Source: Spirochaeta isovalerica (GTDB lineage: Bacteria; Spirochaetota; Spirochaetia; DSM-2461). Taken from it: 64,000 nt of DNA. Under the pieces are notes generated by a model. It made no database searches and was not told the origin of the DNA. It saw only the letters and a list, made by a program, of their open reading frames with translations. The stretch is from assembly GCF_014207565.1 (NCBI RefSeq), contig NZ_JACHGJ010000002.1, forward strand, positions 930,001 through 994,000, in the 5' to 3' direction. This document shows positions 44,450 through 54,173 of the stretch, one piece after another. The position numbers and the translations under genes are program-made. Within the stretch, counting starts at the first letter, position 1. Every line of letters begins with the position of its first letter.

Positions 44450-47400
44450 TTAAAAACTGATTTTATCGATTGTGATTATATCCCTCTTCTTTTTTTCCTG
44501 TATGGCGGTGACCTCATTCCCCTTTTTGTTGCGGATGATTTCACTGAGAAAATCATCGGCGATTTTAAGACCTCTTCCATGGGTGTACTCATGCTCCACA
44601 TCTCGGTCCATGATCTCCTGAATATTGGTTACGGGATCGATTATATCCTCCCTCTTGAAGCCTTCTCCCCTGTCAGCCAGGGTAACCACGATCGAGCCGC
44701 AGTCGATGGCACCCCTGACCATGACTTGCAGGCTGCTGTCGGAGCGGTTTCCATGGACGAAAGCATTAATAGCCAGTTCCGTTATGGCAATGGCTGTTTT
44801 TTCCGTCTCATCGATTCCGAAATCATAATTGTGCATCAGCTTCTTCATTGCCGTCAGGTGTCTGTCCCATTCATCTATATGGTGAAAGGAAAAATTAAAC
44901 CGTTTCGGCTGACGGTATTCCAGTTGTATGAGCGTCGTATCATCGTCCAGGGGATAGCTGCCGTTGAGCTTTTCCAGCTCCCGGATCAGGGAATAGAAGT
45001 AACGGGAGCTGTTGCCCCGGCTCTTTTCCAGAAGGCTTTCGAAAATGGCCCGGCTGTTTCTTCTTCCCCGGCTGTCTTTCATTTCCACAACGGCATCGGA
45101 ATAGATCAGCAGCCGGTCCTCCGATAGAAGCTCCATTTCGTTCATCCCGTAAACAGGGTCGGCAAAATAGGATATGTGCATTCCCTGAACCGGATCGAGG
45201 CGGACCGCGCGGCCGTCGCGGATCAGATAAGGCAGTTCCCCGTTGGCGTTTGAATACCGGAGAATGCCTTTAGTCAGATCTATCAGCAGTACGGTCATGG
45301 TGGGAAACTGGTCCTCATCGGCCATATCCATGAAGGAACGGCTGATTGACTTGAGAAAAAGGTCTGTCCGCCCGGATCGGAAAAGCTGCTCGATATGATG
45401 ATCTGTCACACTCGAGAGGAGAGAGGCATCCAGCGATGCCTTCAGGCCGTGATCCGTACAGTCTCCCATGACGATAATTAATTTATCCTCGGAAATTCCC
45501 CGCAGAATTTTAAAGAAATCTCCGCCCAGTTTTTCACAGGGCATAAAAAGCCCCTGTATGTTGAAATTTCTGATAACGGGAATGGAACGCTGAATATAGT
45601 TCTGCTGAAGAACAAGGGCTTTTCTGAGCATTTCTTTCTGAGCAGCCAGATCGCTGTTTATCTTCTTTTCATTCTCTTTCCGCAGGGTTATATCGGTGAT
45701 GTTCCAGATAATGCCGATGGGATAGCCCTCTTTGTCATTGAAAGCTGATGCCCGAAGAAAAGCCGGCAGGATTTTTCCCCCTTTGGTTTTCAGGAAACTT
45801 TCCTGCAGAAACGATCCGCCGTTCAAAGTTGTTTTCAGGCAGGATGTATAATCTTCCGGACGGGAGAAAATTTTCTCTTCAGGAGTTATCATAAGGTCTC
45901 CGACGGAATAGCCCAGAAGGGATGTGAATGTTTGATTTATGAAGTAGAACATTCCGCTTGTCGTCGAGATGGCGACGCCGTCGCTCGAGGAGTTAACCGC
46001 CGCTTTAATAAGTAACAGCTGTTCATTGGATTCAACAAGCTGCCTTCGGGTAATTTCCGCATCTTCCGCCAGGCTTAATGCTATTCTCTTCTCTTCCCGT
46101 AAAGTCAGTTGCCCTGTGAAGCTTTGATCGGGCTTCCGGTCCAGGTCATACTTGGCGCTCTTTCCCGATTGGCTCAGCAGCTGATTGACTTCCTCCTTGA
46201 TTTCCAGGATCCTCGCTTCCCTTCCGTTCATAAGGTTTACCGCTCTCTCCATATCCGAAAGAGCGGTTATCAGGTTTTCTTCCGAGTGATTATTCAGTAT
46301 TACCTGGGAAGTGATAGAGGCCAGTGACTCCAGATAAGCGGTTTTTTCGCTGTCGAGATCTCCGGGAGAGCTCAGAACCAGGGCTCCGATGGCATTTCCG
46401 TCTGATCCTTTCAATTGAAAACCCGTCAGACTTGCCTCATCATCGGCTTTTAAAGGTCCCGCATTTTCCGATGCCATTACTTTTTCGATAAAAGAAAGGG
46501 AAATCGCTCCGAAGCTGTCTTCCCCGGTTTTCCCGGAAAAAGCTGCCCTGTGAAGAGACAGGGGCTTTTCCGGACTTGCCTCACTACCCAGAAAGTAGCC
46601 TTTTACCCATAACTCCGCCGTGTCAGTAGACGTGGCGAGGCGGACAGTTTTGCAAATCAGTTCAGATTTTTCCTGCAGGGGCGCCGGTTTCAGAAGCCGC
46701 ATCTGCAGGCTGTTTCTCAGAAGGTTTCTTTTCTCTCTTTCTTTATCCTGGCTGATATCCAGGTGGATGCAGAGAAGGCGCGATGAACCCGAGCCGTCAA
46801 TCCGGGTGACTTTCTCGCCTCTGGCTCTGATCCACATATAACGCCCCGATTTACGGCGGAACATAAAACTGCAGTTATAGGAGTCTGTTTTTCCGGAAAC
46901 GAAAGCATCCAGTTCGCCGGCGGTGCCTTCCCGGTCGTCTTCATGAACCAGTGTGAGCCATGAATCAAAATCGGCGGGAAAGTCTCCATCTCCGTATCCT
47001 GCCATGCGGTAGAAATGTTCATCAAAATAGAGCTCTTTTGTTTCTCTGTTGTATTCCCATATTCCCTGACGGCCTATAGTCATGGCCCTGTCGAGTCTTT
47101 CCTGTTCCCTGTTGATCAGATCGCCGAAGCGTCTGATATCATCGAGTTCAAAAAAAGTTTCGACATAACAGGGAACTCCCCTAAGACTTGTGGGCCGGAT
47201 GGTCTTTATTATGTCCAGAGCCGAACCGTCAGATCTGACCAGGGAGGAGACACTGGGGGATATTTCCGCGTTACCTTCAAAGGGACAAATCCCTTCATCC
47301 GCCGTACAGATAAAACCGAAACACCGGTTTCCCGTCATCTCATCGGGAGTCGAGTCCGCCATGAGAGCCGCGTCTTCGTTGACATATTGTATGAGATGGG

Positions 47401-47470
47401 TTTCTCTGTCGATTATCACAATGCCGATCTTTATATATTTAAGGAAATCAGCCTGTTCCGATTTTTTCAT
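44450..47470 (-). CDS. PAS-PAS-GAF-like-PAS-SpoIIE-HATPase signalling protein
   Basis: 1006 residues, soluble. N-terminal PAS with Cys (NRCFGFICTADEGICPFEGN), PAS_3 type domain (about 140-240; MAGYGDGDFPADFDSWLTLVHEDDR), a GAF-like region (about 260-400), a coil with LMNGREARILEIKEEV, a third PAS (about 490-600), SpoIIE phosphatase (about 630-850) with EKLGGDFFKIL, GDCTDHG and DDTTLIQLEY, and an RsbW-like HATPase (about 860-1000) with TELAINAFVHGN, DRGEGF and HGRGL. It is a longer paralogue of the protein at 13125-15359, sharing the coil and the C-terminal half. Likely substrates are STAS proteins; this is inference. Confidence 0.85.
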   Translation of the reverse strand: MKKSEQADFLKYIKIGIVIIDRETHLIQYVNEDAALMADSTPDEMTGNRCFGFICTADEGICPFEGNAEISPSVSSLVRSDGSALDIIKTIRPTSLRGVPCYVETFFELDDIRRFGDLINREQERLDRAMTIGRQGIWEYNRETKELYFDEHFYRMAGYGDGDFPADFDSWLTLVHEDDREGTAGELDAFVSGKTDSYNCSFMFRRKSGRYMWIRARGEKVTRIDGSGSSRLLCIHLDISQDKEREKRNLLRNSLQMRLLKPAPLQEKSELICKTVRLATSTDTAELWVKGYFLGSEASPEKPLSLHRAAFSGKTGEDSFGAISLSFIEKVMASENAGPLKADDEASLTGFQLKGSDGNAIGALVLSSPGDLDSEKTAYLESLASITSQVILNNHSEENLITALSDMERAVNLMNGREARILEIKEEVNQLLSQSGKSAKYDLDRKPDQSFTGQLTLREEKRIALSLAEDAEITRRQLVESNEQLLLIKAAVNSSSDGVAISTTSGMFYFINQTFTSLLGYSVGDLMITPEEKIFSRPEDYTSCLKTTLNGGSFLQESFLKTKGGKILPAFLRASAFNDKEGYPIGIIWNITDITLRKENEKKINSDLAAQKEMLRKALVLQQNYIQRSIPVIRNFNIQGLFMPCEKLGGDFFKILRGISEDKLIIVMGDCTDHGLKASLDASLLSSVTDHHIEQLFRSGRTDLFLKSISRSFMDMADEDQFPTMTVLLIDLTKGILRYSNANGELPYLIRDGRAVRLDPVQGMHISYFADPVYGMNEMELLSEDRLLIYSDAVVEMKDSRGRRNSRAIFESLLEKSRGNSSRYFYSLIRELEKLNGSYPLDDDTTLIQLEYRQPKRFNFSFHHIDEWDRHLTAMKKLMHNYDFGIDETEKTAIAITELAINAFVHGNRSDSSLQVMVRGAIDCGSIVVTLADRGEGFKREDIIDPVTNIQEIMDRDVEHEYTHGRGLKIADDFLSEIIRNKKGNEVTAIQEKKKRDIITIDKISF

Positions 47471-47483
47471 AGCTTCTTTCTAT

Positions 47484-47512
47484 ATTTTAAGAGTCACCAT
47501 AGCTGATTGCAA
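47484..47512 (-). promoter_or_regulatory. promoter of the large SpoIIE-HATPase gene
   Basis: TTGCAA (47507-47512), 17 bases, TAAAAT (47484-47489) on the minus strand. ATG 47470 lies 13 bases after the -10, giving a leader of only about 6 bases. Confidence 0.6.
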
Positions 47513-47540
47513 CATTGTATGGACAGCAACAGCGCTCAGC

Positions 47541-47546
47541 TATAGT
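47541..47546 (+). promoter_or_regulatory. -10 box close to the thpR start
   Basis: TATAGT lies 8 bases before ATG 47555, with no ribosome-binding site between. A TGGACA -35-like box is 15 bases upstream, which is short. It is a possible near-leaderless start. Confidence 0.35.
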
Positions 47547-47554
47547 CTATATTT

Positions 47555-48085
47555 ATGGATTACAGGCTTTTTGTAGCGATAGACCTTCCGGACGCGGTGC
47601 GGGACGAGCTTTCTGTGCTTTGTCGTCATCTGGAAAGAGTGAGGTGGACTCCGCAGGATCAGTTTCATCTGACGCTCCGCTTTATCGGAAGGGGTGACGG
47701 AGCTCTCGTCCGGGATCTTTGTGAACAGCTGAGCTCTCTTGAACCGGATCCTTTTTCTCTTATCCTGGCCGGTACCGGTTATTTCCCTCCAAGGGGGATG
47801 CCGAACATACTCTGGGCCGGAGTTCAGCCATCGGATCAGCTGAAAAAGCTTTACCGCCGGGTTGATGAAGCCCTCTTTTATTGCGGCGTCAAGCGGGAGG
47901 GGAGAAAATTTGCTCCCCATATCACTCTCGGCCGGCTGACAGGAGAACCTCATGATGCTGTGGGCGAATGGCTGGCCGGTACTGCGTCTTTCCGGTCTTC
48001 AAGCTTTGATGTAAGATCATTCCACCTCTATACGAGCCGGCTCACTTCCAGGGGAGCATTGCACACCAAACTTGCCAGTTTTTAA
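47555..48085 (+). CDS. thpR: RNA 2',3'-cyclic phosphodiesterase ThpR (LigT)
   Basis: 176 residues, the normal length. The two HxTL motifs of the 2H phosphoesterase family are FHLTLRFIG near residue 38 and PHITLGRL near residue 129. The start MDYRLFVAIDLPDAVRDEL is typical. ThpR hydrolyses 2',3'-cyclic phosphate RNA ends; the ligase activity of the family is seen in vitro. The gene is alone, divergent from the large signalling protein and followed by the DinB gene with its own leader. Confidence 0.92.
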   Translation: MDYRLFVAIDLPDAVRDELSVLCRHLERVRWTPQDQFHLTLRFIGRGDGALVRDLCEQLSSLEPDPFSLILAGTGYFPPRGMPNILWAGVQPSDQLKKLYRRVDEALFYCGVKREGRKFAPHITLGRLTGEPHDAVGEWLAGTASFRSSSFDVRSFHLYTSRLTSRGALHTKLASF

Positions 48086-48101
48086 TGTATTAATTTTTCC
48101 T

Positions 48102-48129
48102 TTGACGTTATACTGATTTTCTACGTCAA
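48102..48129 (+). promoter_or_regulatory. inverted repeat upstream of the DinB gene
   Basis: TTGACGT (48102-48108) and ACGTCAA (48123-48129) form a perfect 7-base inverted repeat with a 14-base spacer, 38 bases before the start codon. TTGACG may double as a -35 box. It is a candidate operator. Confidence 0.4.
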
Positions 48130-48140
48130 TATCAGATTAA

Positions 48141-48156
48141 CGGGATACTGATCCCG
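48141..48156 (+). other. hairpin abutting the ribosome-binding site of the DinB gene
   Basis: CGGGAT-ACTG-ATCCCG forms a perfect 6-base stem whose last base is the first G of the Shine-Dalgarno GGGGAG (48156-48161). It could influence ribosome access. The loop sequence ATACTGAT is also found in the upstream operator spacer. Confidence 0.35.
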
Positions 48157-48166
48157 GGGAGTTTAT

Positions 48167-48643
48167 ATGGATAAGTCTCAGGACGAAATGATAAGCGAAG
48201 AAATCGGAAATCTTCTTCGGGAAACTTTTGAGAAAGTGGACGGTTTTTACCTGGATAAAGGGACAAGCCTCTTCGAAACTCTTGATGATCTCTCTTCCGG
48301 AGAAGTCTCTGTCTGTCCATCCGGATCCGATTCCTCCATTGCCGGTCATGTCCGGCATATAAGTTTCTTTATGAATACCATTATCGGTTACAATACGGGC
48401 GAGATTGACGAACCGACAGACTGGAATCAGAGCTGGACCGTGGAGAAGGTTACGGAAGAGCAATGGGAGGAACTCAAAAAAGAAGTGAGGGAATCCTATG
48501 AAACCGTAAAGGCGAATGTCTACGGTATGACCTACTGGAAGAATGTCGACGACTTCGCGGGCATCCTCTGTGTTCTGGCCCATACGGCGTTCCACATGGG
48601 CGCCATCTGGAAGATGACTTCGCAGATACGCGCCTGGAAATAG
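48167..48643 (+). CDS. DinB-like four-helix protein
   Basis: 158 residues. The DinB superfamily three-His metal site is represented by AGHVRHISFFMNTIIGYN and the C-terminal VLAHTAFHMGAIWKM. Family members include bacillithiol- or mycothiol-dependent enzymes and proteins of unknown function induced by DNA damage. No substrate is assigned. The leader holds an inverted repeat and a hairpin, so regulation is likely. The next gene follows after 6 bases. Confidence 0.78.
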   Translation: MDKSQDEMISEEIGNLLRETFEKVDGFYLDKGTSLFETLDDLSSGEVSVCPSGSDSSIAGHVRHISFFMNTIIGYNTGEIDEPTDWNQSWTVEKVTEEQWEELKKEVRESYETVKANVYGMTYWKNVDDFAGILCVLAHTAFHMGAIWKMTSQIRAWK

Positions 48644-48649
48644 ACCTTT

Positions 48650-49897
48650 ATGACCGGAAAGAGAGATTTTCAGTTCAGTAAATTCTGCGCTTACGGTTTT
48701 CTCAAGAATCTCCGCTTTTTTGAAGCTTTTCTCATTGTTTTCCTTATAGAGCGGGGCATTTCCTATACGAGCATAGGTGTTCTCTATGCTGTTCGGGAAA
48801 TCAGCGCCAATCTTCTGGAAATCCCCTCGGGAATCGCCGCCGATGTTCTGGGGAGACGAAAAACGCTTGCCGGATCCTTTCTTCTCTACATGGCATCATT
48901 TCTCATCTTTTATCTCTTCAGGAATCCTCTTCTCTTTGCTGTAGCGTTCATTTTTTACGGAGCGGGAGAGGCTTTCCGATCGGGGACGCATAAGGGCATG
49001 ATAGCCGATTACCTGAAAGGGCGGGGCGAACAGGCGCTGATGTCCGCTTATTACGGCCGGACGCGCTCCTGGTCCCAGCTGGGGCTGGCCCTTTCATCGC
49101 TCGCCGCCGGTTTTTTTGTATTTCTTTCCGGGGGATACGATTCGATCTTCCTTTTTTCCACTGTTCCCTACGCCATCAATTTCGTTCTGATTCTCTCCTA
49201 TCCGGTGAATCTGGATAACCGCGAGGAAAACGCTTCGAAGGGGAAAAGGGAGAAGGTGAAGGAAGTTCTCAGCGAAACAATACATTCCATAACCGATAGA
49301 AAAGTCTTCAAACTGATAAATCTGACAGCCCTCCATACGGCCTATCTCAAAGCAGTAAAAGACTATATTCAGCCGGTCCTGGTCGCTCTGGTTCTCACTC
49401 TGCCCCTTTTCAAAGAGTACAATACGGACCAGCGTTCGGCACTGCTTATCGGGGTTGTCTATTTTGTCATTTACTTCCTGACATCCATAGCTTCCGCATC
49501 GGCGGGAAAAATAAACCCCGGTGCGAATCTGTTTATTCCCGTGGCCACTCTTCTGGGGGGGCTGGCGGCCGGTGCTGCAGGAGGACTTTTTCTCATGGCG
49601 GGATACCCGCTGCTGACGGTTTTTTTCTTCCTGATAATCCACCTGACCGAGAACTTGCGGAAGCCTCTTATGACCGGTTACCTCTCTGAGCAGGTCAACA
49701 GCTCTATACTCACATCAGTTCTCTCCGTTCAGTCTCAGGTTAAAACAGTCTTGACTGCGCTGATAGCTCTGATTTTCGGTTTCGCCGCAGACAGAAGAGG
49801 GGTCGGCGAAGCTCTGCTCTTTGTTTCGGCGGGACTTATTTTATTCTCAGTCCTTCCTCTGTTTCCCAAATTGAGGAAAAAGAGTATCGCGCCATGA
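48650..49897 (+). CDS. MFS transporter
   Basis: 415 residues with about 12 membrane segments. The N-terminal motif of the family is visible: EIPSGIAADVLGRRKTLAGSF (loop 2-3 motif, GxxxDxxGRRK). The first helices FEAFLIVFLIERGISYTSIGVLYAVREISANLL match MFS members annotated as drug or sugar exporters. The substrate is unknown. It overlaps the next gene by 4 bases (ATGA), so transporter and TM1410-like protein are a unit. Confidence 0.88.
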   Translation: MTGKRDFQFSKFCAYGFLKNLRFFEAFLIVFLIERGISYTSIGVLYAVREISANLLEIPSGIAADVLGRRKTLAGSFLLYMASFLIFYLFRNPLLFAVAFIFYGAGEAFRSGTHKGMIADYLKGRGEQALMSAYYGRTRSWSQLGLALSSLAAGFFVFLSGGYDSIFLFSTVPYAINFVLILSYPVNLDNREENASKGKREKVKEVLSETIHSITDRKVFKLINLTALHTAYLKAVKDYIQPVLVALVLTLPLFKEYNTDQRSALLIGVVYFVIYFLTSIASASAGKINPGANLFIPVATLLGGLAAGAAGGLFLMAGYPLLTVFFFLIIHLTENLRKPLMTGYLSEQVNSSILTSVLSVQSQVKTVLTALIALIFGFAADRRGVGEALLFVSAGLILFSVLPLFPKLRKKSIAP

Positions 49898-50883
49898 GGC
49901 AACGGAGATCATCGGTTCCCTTACGACTTCCCCTGTTATTATTTTTTGCGGGTATTTTGTTTACCGAGGGAATCGCAGCTCAACAGATTGATTACCGCGG
50001 CGAGATGCGGAGCCTCGTAGAGGAGATAAGCCGATACGGAAAAGAGAGACACCCCGGCTTTGCCGTTATTCCCCAGAACGGCCAGGAGCTCCTCACATCC
50101 GATGGCACGGCGGCGGGGCAATTTGTCTCTTCCTATCTCGATGCCATCGACGGAGTGGGGCGGGAGGACCTCTATTACGGATACAGAGCGGATAACAGGA
50201 AGACACCGGAATATGATACGGAGTATATGCTCGGATATCTGACGGCTGCCCGGGACCGGGGGCTCTCTGTTCTGGCAGTCGACTACTGCCGCAGCAGAAG
50301 TAAAATGGATGATTCCATTGAAAAAAACAGAACCAATGGCTTTCTGGTCTTCGCGGCGGACCGCAGGGAACTTGATCGCATTCCCACCTATCCTTCACGG
50401 CCGGTTGACGTGAACAACCGTGAAATTAACGAACTGAAAGACGCGGCCAATTTCCTCTACATCATTAATCCCTCTGATTATTCTTCCCGCGAAGCTTTTA
50501 TCTCCGATCTGGAGCGGAGCGAATATGATATGTTTATCATCGATCTGTTTGATGATGACGGAATCCCTCTGACAGCTGTTGAAATCGAAAGACTGAAGCG
50601 CAAACCTCAAGGCGGCCGCAGACTGGTTATATCCTATATGAGCATAGGTGAAGCGGAAGACTACCGTTATTACTGGGACTCTTCCTGGGAGAGAAATCCT
50701 CCTTCCTGGCTGGAGCGGGAAAATCCTCACTGGAAGGGGAATTATAAAGTCCGGTACTGGTATCCCTTATGGAAAGCTATGATTTTCGGCAATGAAAACG
50801 CCTATCTGGATCTTATTCTGGACAGAGGCTTCGATGGCGTCTATCTGGACATAATCGACGCCTTCTGGTATTTCGAGAACTGA
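49894..50883 (+). CDS. exported TM1410/MJ1477-type putative glycoside hydrolase
   Basis: 329 residues with a signal peptide (LLLFFAGILFTEGIAAQ). It has the COG2342/GH114-like TIM barrel sequences NFLYIINPSDYS, YDMFIIDLFDDDG, RRLVISYMSIGEAEDYRYYW, NPHWKGNYKVRYWYPLWKAMIF and GFDGVYLDIIDAFWYF, where Asp and Glu at strand ends are the candidate catalytic residues. Relatives include endo-alpha-1,4-polygalactosaminidases. Coupling to an MFS gene suggests that its product may be transported, but that is only inferred. Confidence 0.8.
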   Translation: MRQRRSSVPLRLPLLLFFAGILFTEGIAAQQIDYRGEMRSLVEEISRYGKERHPGFAVIPQNGQELLTSDGTAAGQFVSSYLDAIDGVGREDLYYGYRADNRKTPEYDTEYMLGYLTAARDRGLSVLAVDYCRSRSKMDDSIEKNRTNGFLVFAADRRELDRIPTYPSRPVDVNNREINELKDAANFLYIINPSDYSSREAFISDLERSEYDMFIIDLFDDDGIPLTAVEIERLKRKPQGGRRLVISYMSIGEAEDYRYYWDSSWERNPPSWLERENPHWKGNYKVRYWYPLWKAMIFGNENAYLDLILDRGFDGVYLDIIDAFWYFEN

Positions 50884-50897
50884 TCCTGCAGGCTCTT

Positions 50898-52139
50898 TCA
50901 AGCCGTCTCCTTAACCGTTCTGCTTTTCTGAGAAAGATCGATTCCCTTCATGGCCACTGTAGATACAAGCACGACCGAAGCGGCGAGGATCCAGCTGAAA
51001 CTGAATCCTTTCATATCCAGAATCTTTCCCATGATAACCGGTCCGGCGAAAAAACCGGCGCCCATAATCAGCGGCAGGACAGAACTCATCCGTCCTCTGT
51101 GCGAAGAGGGGGTGTGGTTCATGATAAAAGGCATGGTGCTGATCGCTTCCAGAATCTCCCCGGCTGTGAATATGAGAACTGATAGGAAAAATGCTGTTCT
51201 CGTTTCAAATAACCCCAGAAGGCCGAAACCGATCGTGAAAAGGACGCCTCCGTAAAATATCCGTCTGATATTGCTTTTTTTAGCGGTCAGCGAGGTTATA
51301 AGGGGTGTTCCGAACACGACAATAAGGGCATTGGCCGTTCCAAGCATGCCGAACAGTTTGGCTCCGTCACCGGGAAAGGCCGCCTCGGCATGGAGAGGCA
51401 TGAGGAAGGGCCATTGGGAATAGACAAATTTATATCCGAATGCCGCCAGGGCAAAGAGAAGAAGCATGGGACGGGATACGAGGATAGAGAAAATCGACCG
51501 GTGTGATTCGCCGGCATCTTCATCTACCTTATCTGCTGTCTCTTTATTGCTTTCCGGATGGGTTTCCCTGACGAAAAACGCAATAAGTCCGATACCGGCC
51601 AGAGCGGTCAGGATATCAATAAGAAACATGACTTTCAGATAGTCGCGGAAGAGAAAACCGGCCAGCATCTGGGCAAAGGCGAAACCGAGATTAAATCCCA
51701 GATAATTGAGGGAATAGGCACCTTCCCTCTGTTCCGGAGTTGTCAGGTCGGCTGTCATGGCATCGTGTGAGGGACCGGCGACGCCAAAAAACATGGAAGC
51801 CGCCATAAGAGCGTAAACCATGGACATGCCCGGTTCGAGAAACAGGCAGAAAGTATAGGAAGCGACAGATAAAAGCTCGAAAATAATCAGAACCGGTTTG
51901 CGGCCCCATGAATCGGCCAGTTTTCCGCCGATCAGGCTTGCCGGCGCATAGAGAAGTTGAGTGAGAGCAATATAACAACCTGTCTGAGCACCGGAAAGGC
52001 CTATCTTGCTGCTGAGAAGAAGCGTCATAAACGGGAATATAAGAGCTCCCATGGCATTTATTGTTTTGGAGAGAAATATGATGTAGATCTCCCGGGGCAT
52101 ACCCCGGTATGGAGTAAATAAGTTCAATATTCTGTTCAT
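50898..52139 (-). CDS. MFS transporter
   Basis: 413 residues, about 12 TM segments. The loop motif LIGGKLADSWGRKPVLIIFE and the N-terminal GMPREIYIIFLSKTINAMGALIFPFMTLLLSSKIGLSGAQTG are typical of MdtH-like multidrug efflux proteins. The substrate is unknown. It is convergent with the TM1410 gene (14 bases apart). No Shine-Dalgarno sequence precedes the ATG; a weak TTGTGA-17-TAATGT promoter ends 6 bases before it. Confidence 0.87.
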   Translation of the reverse strand: MNRILNLFTPYRGMPREIYIIFLSKTINAMGALIFPFMTLLLSSKIGLSGAQTGCYIALTQLLYAPASLIGGKLADSWGRKPVLIIFELLSVASYTFCLFLEPGMSMVYALMAASMFFGVAGPSHDAMTADLTTPEQREGAYSLNYLGFNLGFAFAQMLAGFLFRDYLKVMFLIDILTALAGIGLIAFFVRETHPESNKETADKVDEDAGESHRSIFSILVSRPMLLLFALAAFGYKFVYSQWPFLMPLHAEAAFPGDGAKLFGMLGTANALIVVFGTPLITSLTAKKSNIRRIFYGGVLFTIGFGLLGLFETRTAFFLSVLIFTAGEILEAISTMPFIMNHTPSSHRGRMSSVLPLIMGAGFFAGPVIMGKILDMKGFSFSWILAASVVLVSTVAMKGIDLSQKSRTVKETA

Positions 52140-52277
52140 ATGGGAACATTACTCTCAAAAAGGGCCTCTCACAAGTTAGAGAATGCTTGAAACTGTTCTT
52201 TCCCGTATAGAACTTGAGCAATTTGATGAGGAAAGGATTATAATTAATGGAAAGATTGTGTTCCATGGAGGATTATT

Positions 52278-54173
52278 ATGAAACTGAGAGTCCAGTTTAT
52301 TTTTATCAGTGGAGTCCCCCTTCTTGGAATTGCCGTTATATTCCTTATCGGTCTGCTGGCCTTTAACAGAATCAATTCCGGTATGGATGAAATGATTTCC
52401 CTTCAGAACGACCGGGCTACGATGCTCAATGCGGATCGTGATGCCTACCAGGTTTATGTGACGGAACTGGAAGCCCAGACTTCCCGAACTCTGGATGAGC
52501 TTCGGGAACTCGATAGTTCAAATAAAGAAAACCTACAGCAGACGAAAGAGAGAATTTTAGTTCCTGCGGAGAATTTCACTGTAGATATGTCGGAACAGCT
52601 GGATCGGTTTAAAAGAGAGAACGCTGTCTGGGAGGAACAGAGCCGGAAGGGCTTTGATCTGTCTCTCAAGCTTTTTAATGATGAACAGGCTATCCGGGCG
52701 GCTTCTCTCGCCGCTGAAGAAGCTTTTGGTGAAATGCGCGACAGGATTGACCGGATCGGGGAAATAATCGATAACAGTTTAAAAGTCAATCTCAGCGATT
52801 CCCGGAGAAGGAGTCTGGAAAGCGCTCTTTCTCTTGTCCTGAACGGCGATCGCGATGCCTATCAGGCTTATGTGGCCCAGCTGAAAGTCCCCGCCGTACA
52901 AACCCCCGAAGAGTTGAAAGCTCTCGATGACAGCAATCTTGAAAATATGGAACAAACCGAGGAACGGGTCAGTGAAGCGGCGAGAATTGCCGGAGGGCAG
53001 GCGCTTGTTATTGATAAAGAGTTCAGGGAGTATTTTGAGCTTTGGAAAAGTGAAATGCGAAAAGTCGTGGAGCTGCAGGAGAAAGTTTTTTCGGGAATAG
53101 GGGAAAGAAATAATTATCTGACAGATAATGCTGTACGTTTTGATGAAATGCGCGACGCCATTGATCAGCTCGGGCAGATGCAGGATGTCCGATCGGAAAA
53201 TCTCTCGACTCAGATGAGCCGGGAAATAGCTGTAACCAGAGTTCAGTATCTGATCATATTCATAATATCAGTGGCTATCGCCCTTGTTTCCTCGATTCTC
53301 ATATCGTCCTCTCTTCTCAAAGCCATTTCCATGAATATTCATCTGGCTGAGGAAATCAGCCGTGGAAACCTGACTCTCTCCCTTCCCGCAACGAGAAAAG
53401 ATGAGATGGGTGATTTAAATCACACTCTTGAAGTCATGAGATTGAAGCTGAAGGAAATCATAACAATTGTCAAAGATTCGTCCGTCTACGTGTCAAATGG
53501 CAGTCAGCAGTTATCCGACAGCGCTCAGGGCTTGTCGGCCGGGGCATCGGAACAGGCTTCTTCCACCGAAGAGGTTTCATCATCGATGGAACAGATGGGA
53601 TCCAGTATCGATCAGAACAGCAGCATTGCCGGAGAAACAAGCGATATTTCCAGAAGCGTATCATCCAGGGCTGCTGAGAGCGGGGAAGCGGTTTTGCAAA
53701 CGGTATCGGCCATGAAGGAAATCTCTGAAAAGATCGGGATCGTCAGCGAAATGGCTAATCAGACCAACCTGCTGGCACTCAATGCGGCAATAGAAGCAGC
53801 CAGGGCCGGTGAAGCCGGAAAAGGATTTGCCGTCGTGGCTTCGGAAGTTCGGAAGCTGGCGGAAAACAGCGGTAATTCGGCATCGGTTATAACCAATCTG
53901 GCAGAGAATTCACTGGGCATAGCTCAAAAAGCCGGCCAGATGATCCAGACTCTGGTTGAGGATATACAAAAAACCTCCCAGCTTATTCAGGAAATTAGCG
54001 CTTCGGGGATGGAACAGAGCCAGGGTATGATCCAGGTAAACGCAGCCATATCTCAACTTGACAAAGTTACCCAGGGCAATGCCGCAGCGGCTGAGGAAAT
54101 AGCATCTACAGCTGAAGAGCTGGCCTCCCAGGCAGAACTGCTGAGCAAAGAGATAAGTTTCTTTGAAGTTTAA
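52278..54173 (+). CDS. methyl-accepting chemotaxis protein with duplicated helical sensor
   Basis: 631 residues. TM1 near 8-28, periplasmic helical bimodular-type (HBM) sensor with an internal duplication: DRDAYQ at residues 53-58 and again at 191-196, each followed by a similar stretch ([21 protein letters not shown] and [21 protein letters not shown]). TM2 near 318-340, HAMP with [14 protein letters not shown], and a signalling domain with [36 protein letters not shown]. It has no C-terminal tether and ends with ISFFEV. HBM sensors in known receptors bind organic acids or sense redox partners; the ligand here is unknown. TATAAT lies at 52239-52244. It is convergent with ttcA by 4 bases. Confidence 0.92.
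   Translation: MKLRVQFIFISGVPLLGIAVIFLIGLLAFNRINSGMDEMISLQNDRATMLNADRDAYQVYVTELEAQTSRTLDELRELDSSNKENLQQTKERILVPAENFTVDMSEQLDRFKRENAVWEEQSRKGFDLSLKLFNDEQAIRAASLAAEEAFGEMRDRIDRIGEIIDNSLKVNLSDSRRRSLESALSLVLNGDRDAYQAYVAQLKVPAVQTPEELKALDDSNLENMEQTEERVSEAARIAGGQALVIDKEFREYFELWKSEMRKVVELQEKVFSGIGERNNYLTDNAVRFDEMRDAIDQLGQMQDVRSENLSTQMSREIAVTRVQYLIIFIISVAIALVSSILISSSLLKAISMNIHLAEEISRGNLTLSLPATRKDEMGDLNHTLEVMRLKLKEIITIVKDSSVYVSNGSQQLSDSAQGLSAGASEQASSTEEVSSSMEQMGSSIDQNSSIAGETSDISRSVSSRAAESGEAVLQTVSAMKEISEKIGIVSEMANQTNLLALNAAIEAARAGEAGKGFAVVASEVRKLAENSGNSASVITNLAENSLGIAQKAGQMIQTLVEDIQKTSQLIQEISASGMEQSQGMIQVNAAISQLDKVTQGNAAAAEEIASTAEELASQAELLSKEISFFEV

Noticed and set aside
44324-45127. 267-codon open frame on the plus strand
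   Set aside because: Antisense to the HATPase and SpoIIE part of the 1006-residue protein; no recognisable domain.
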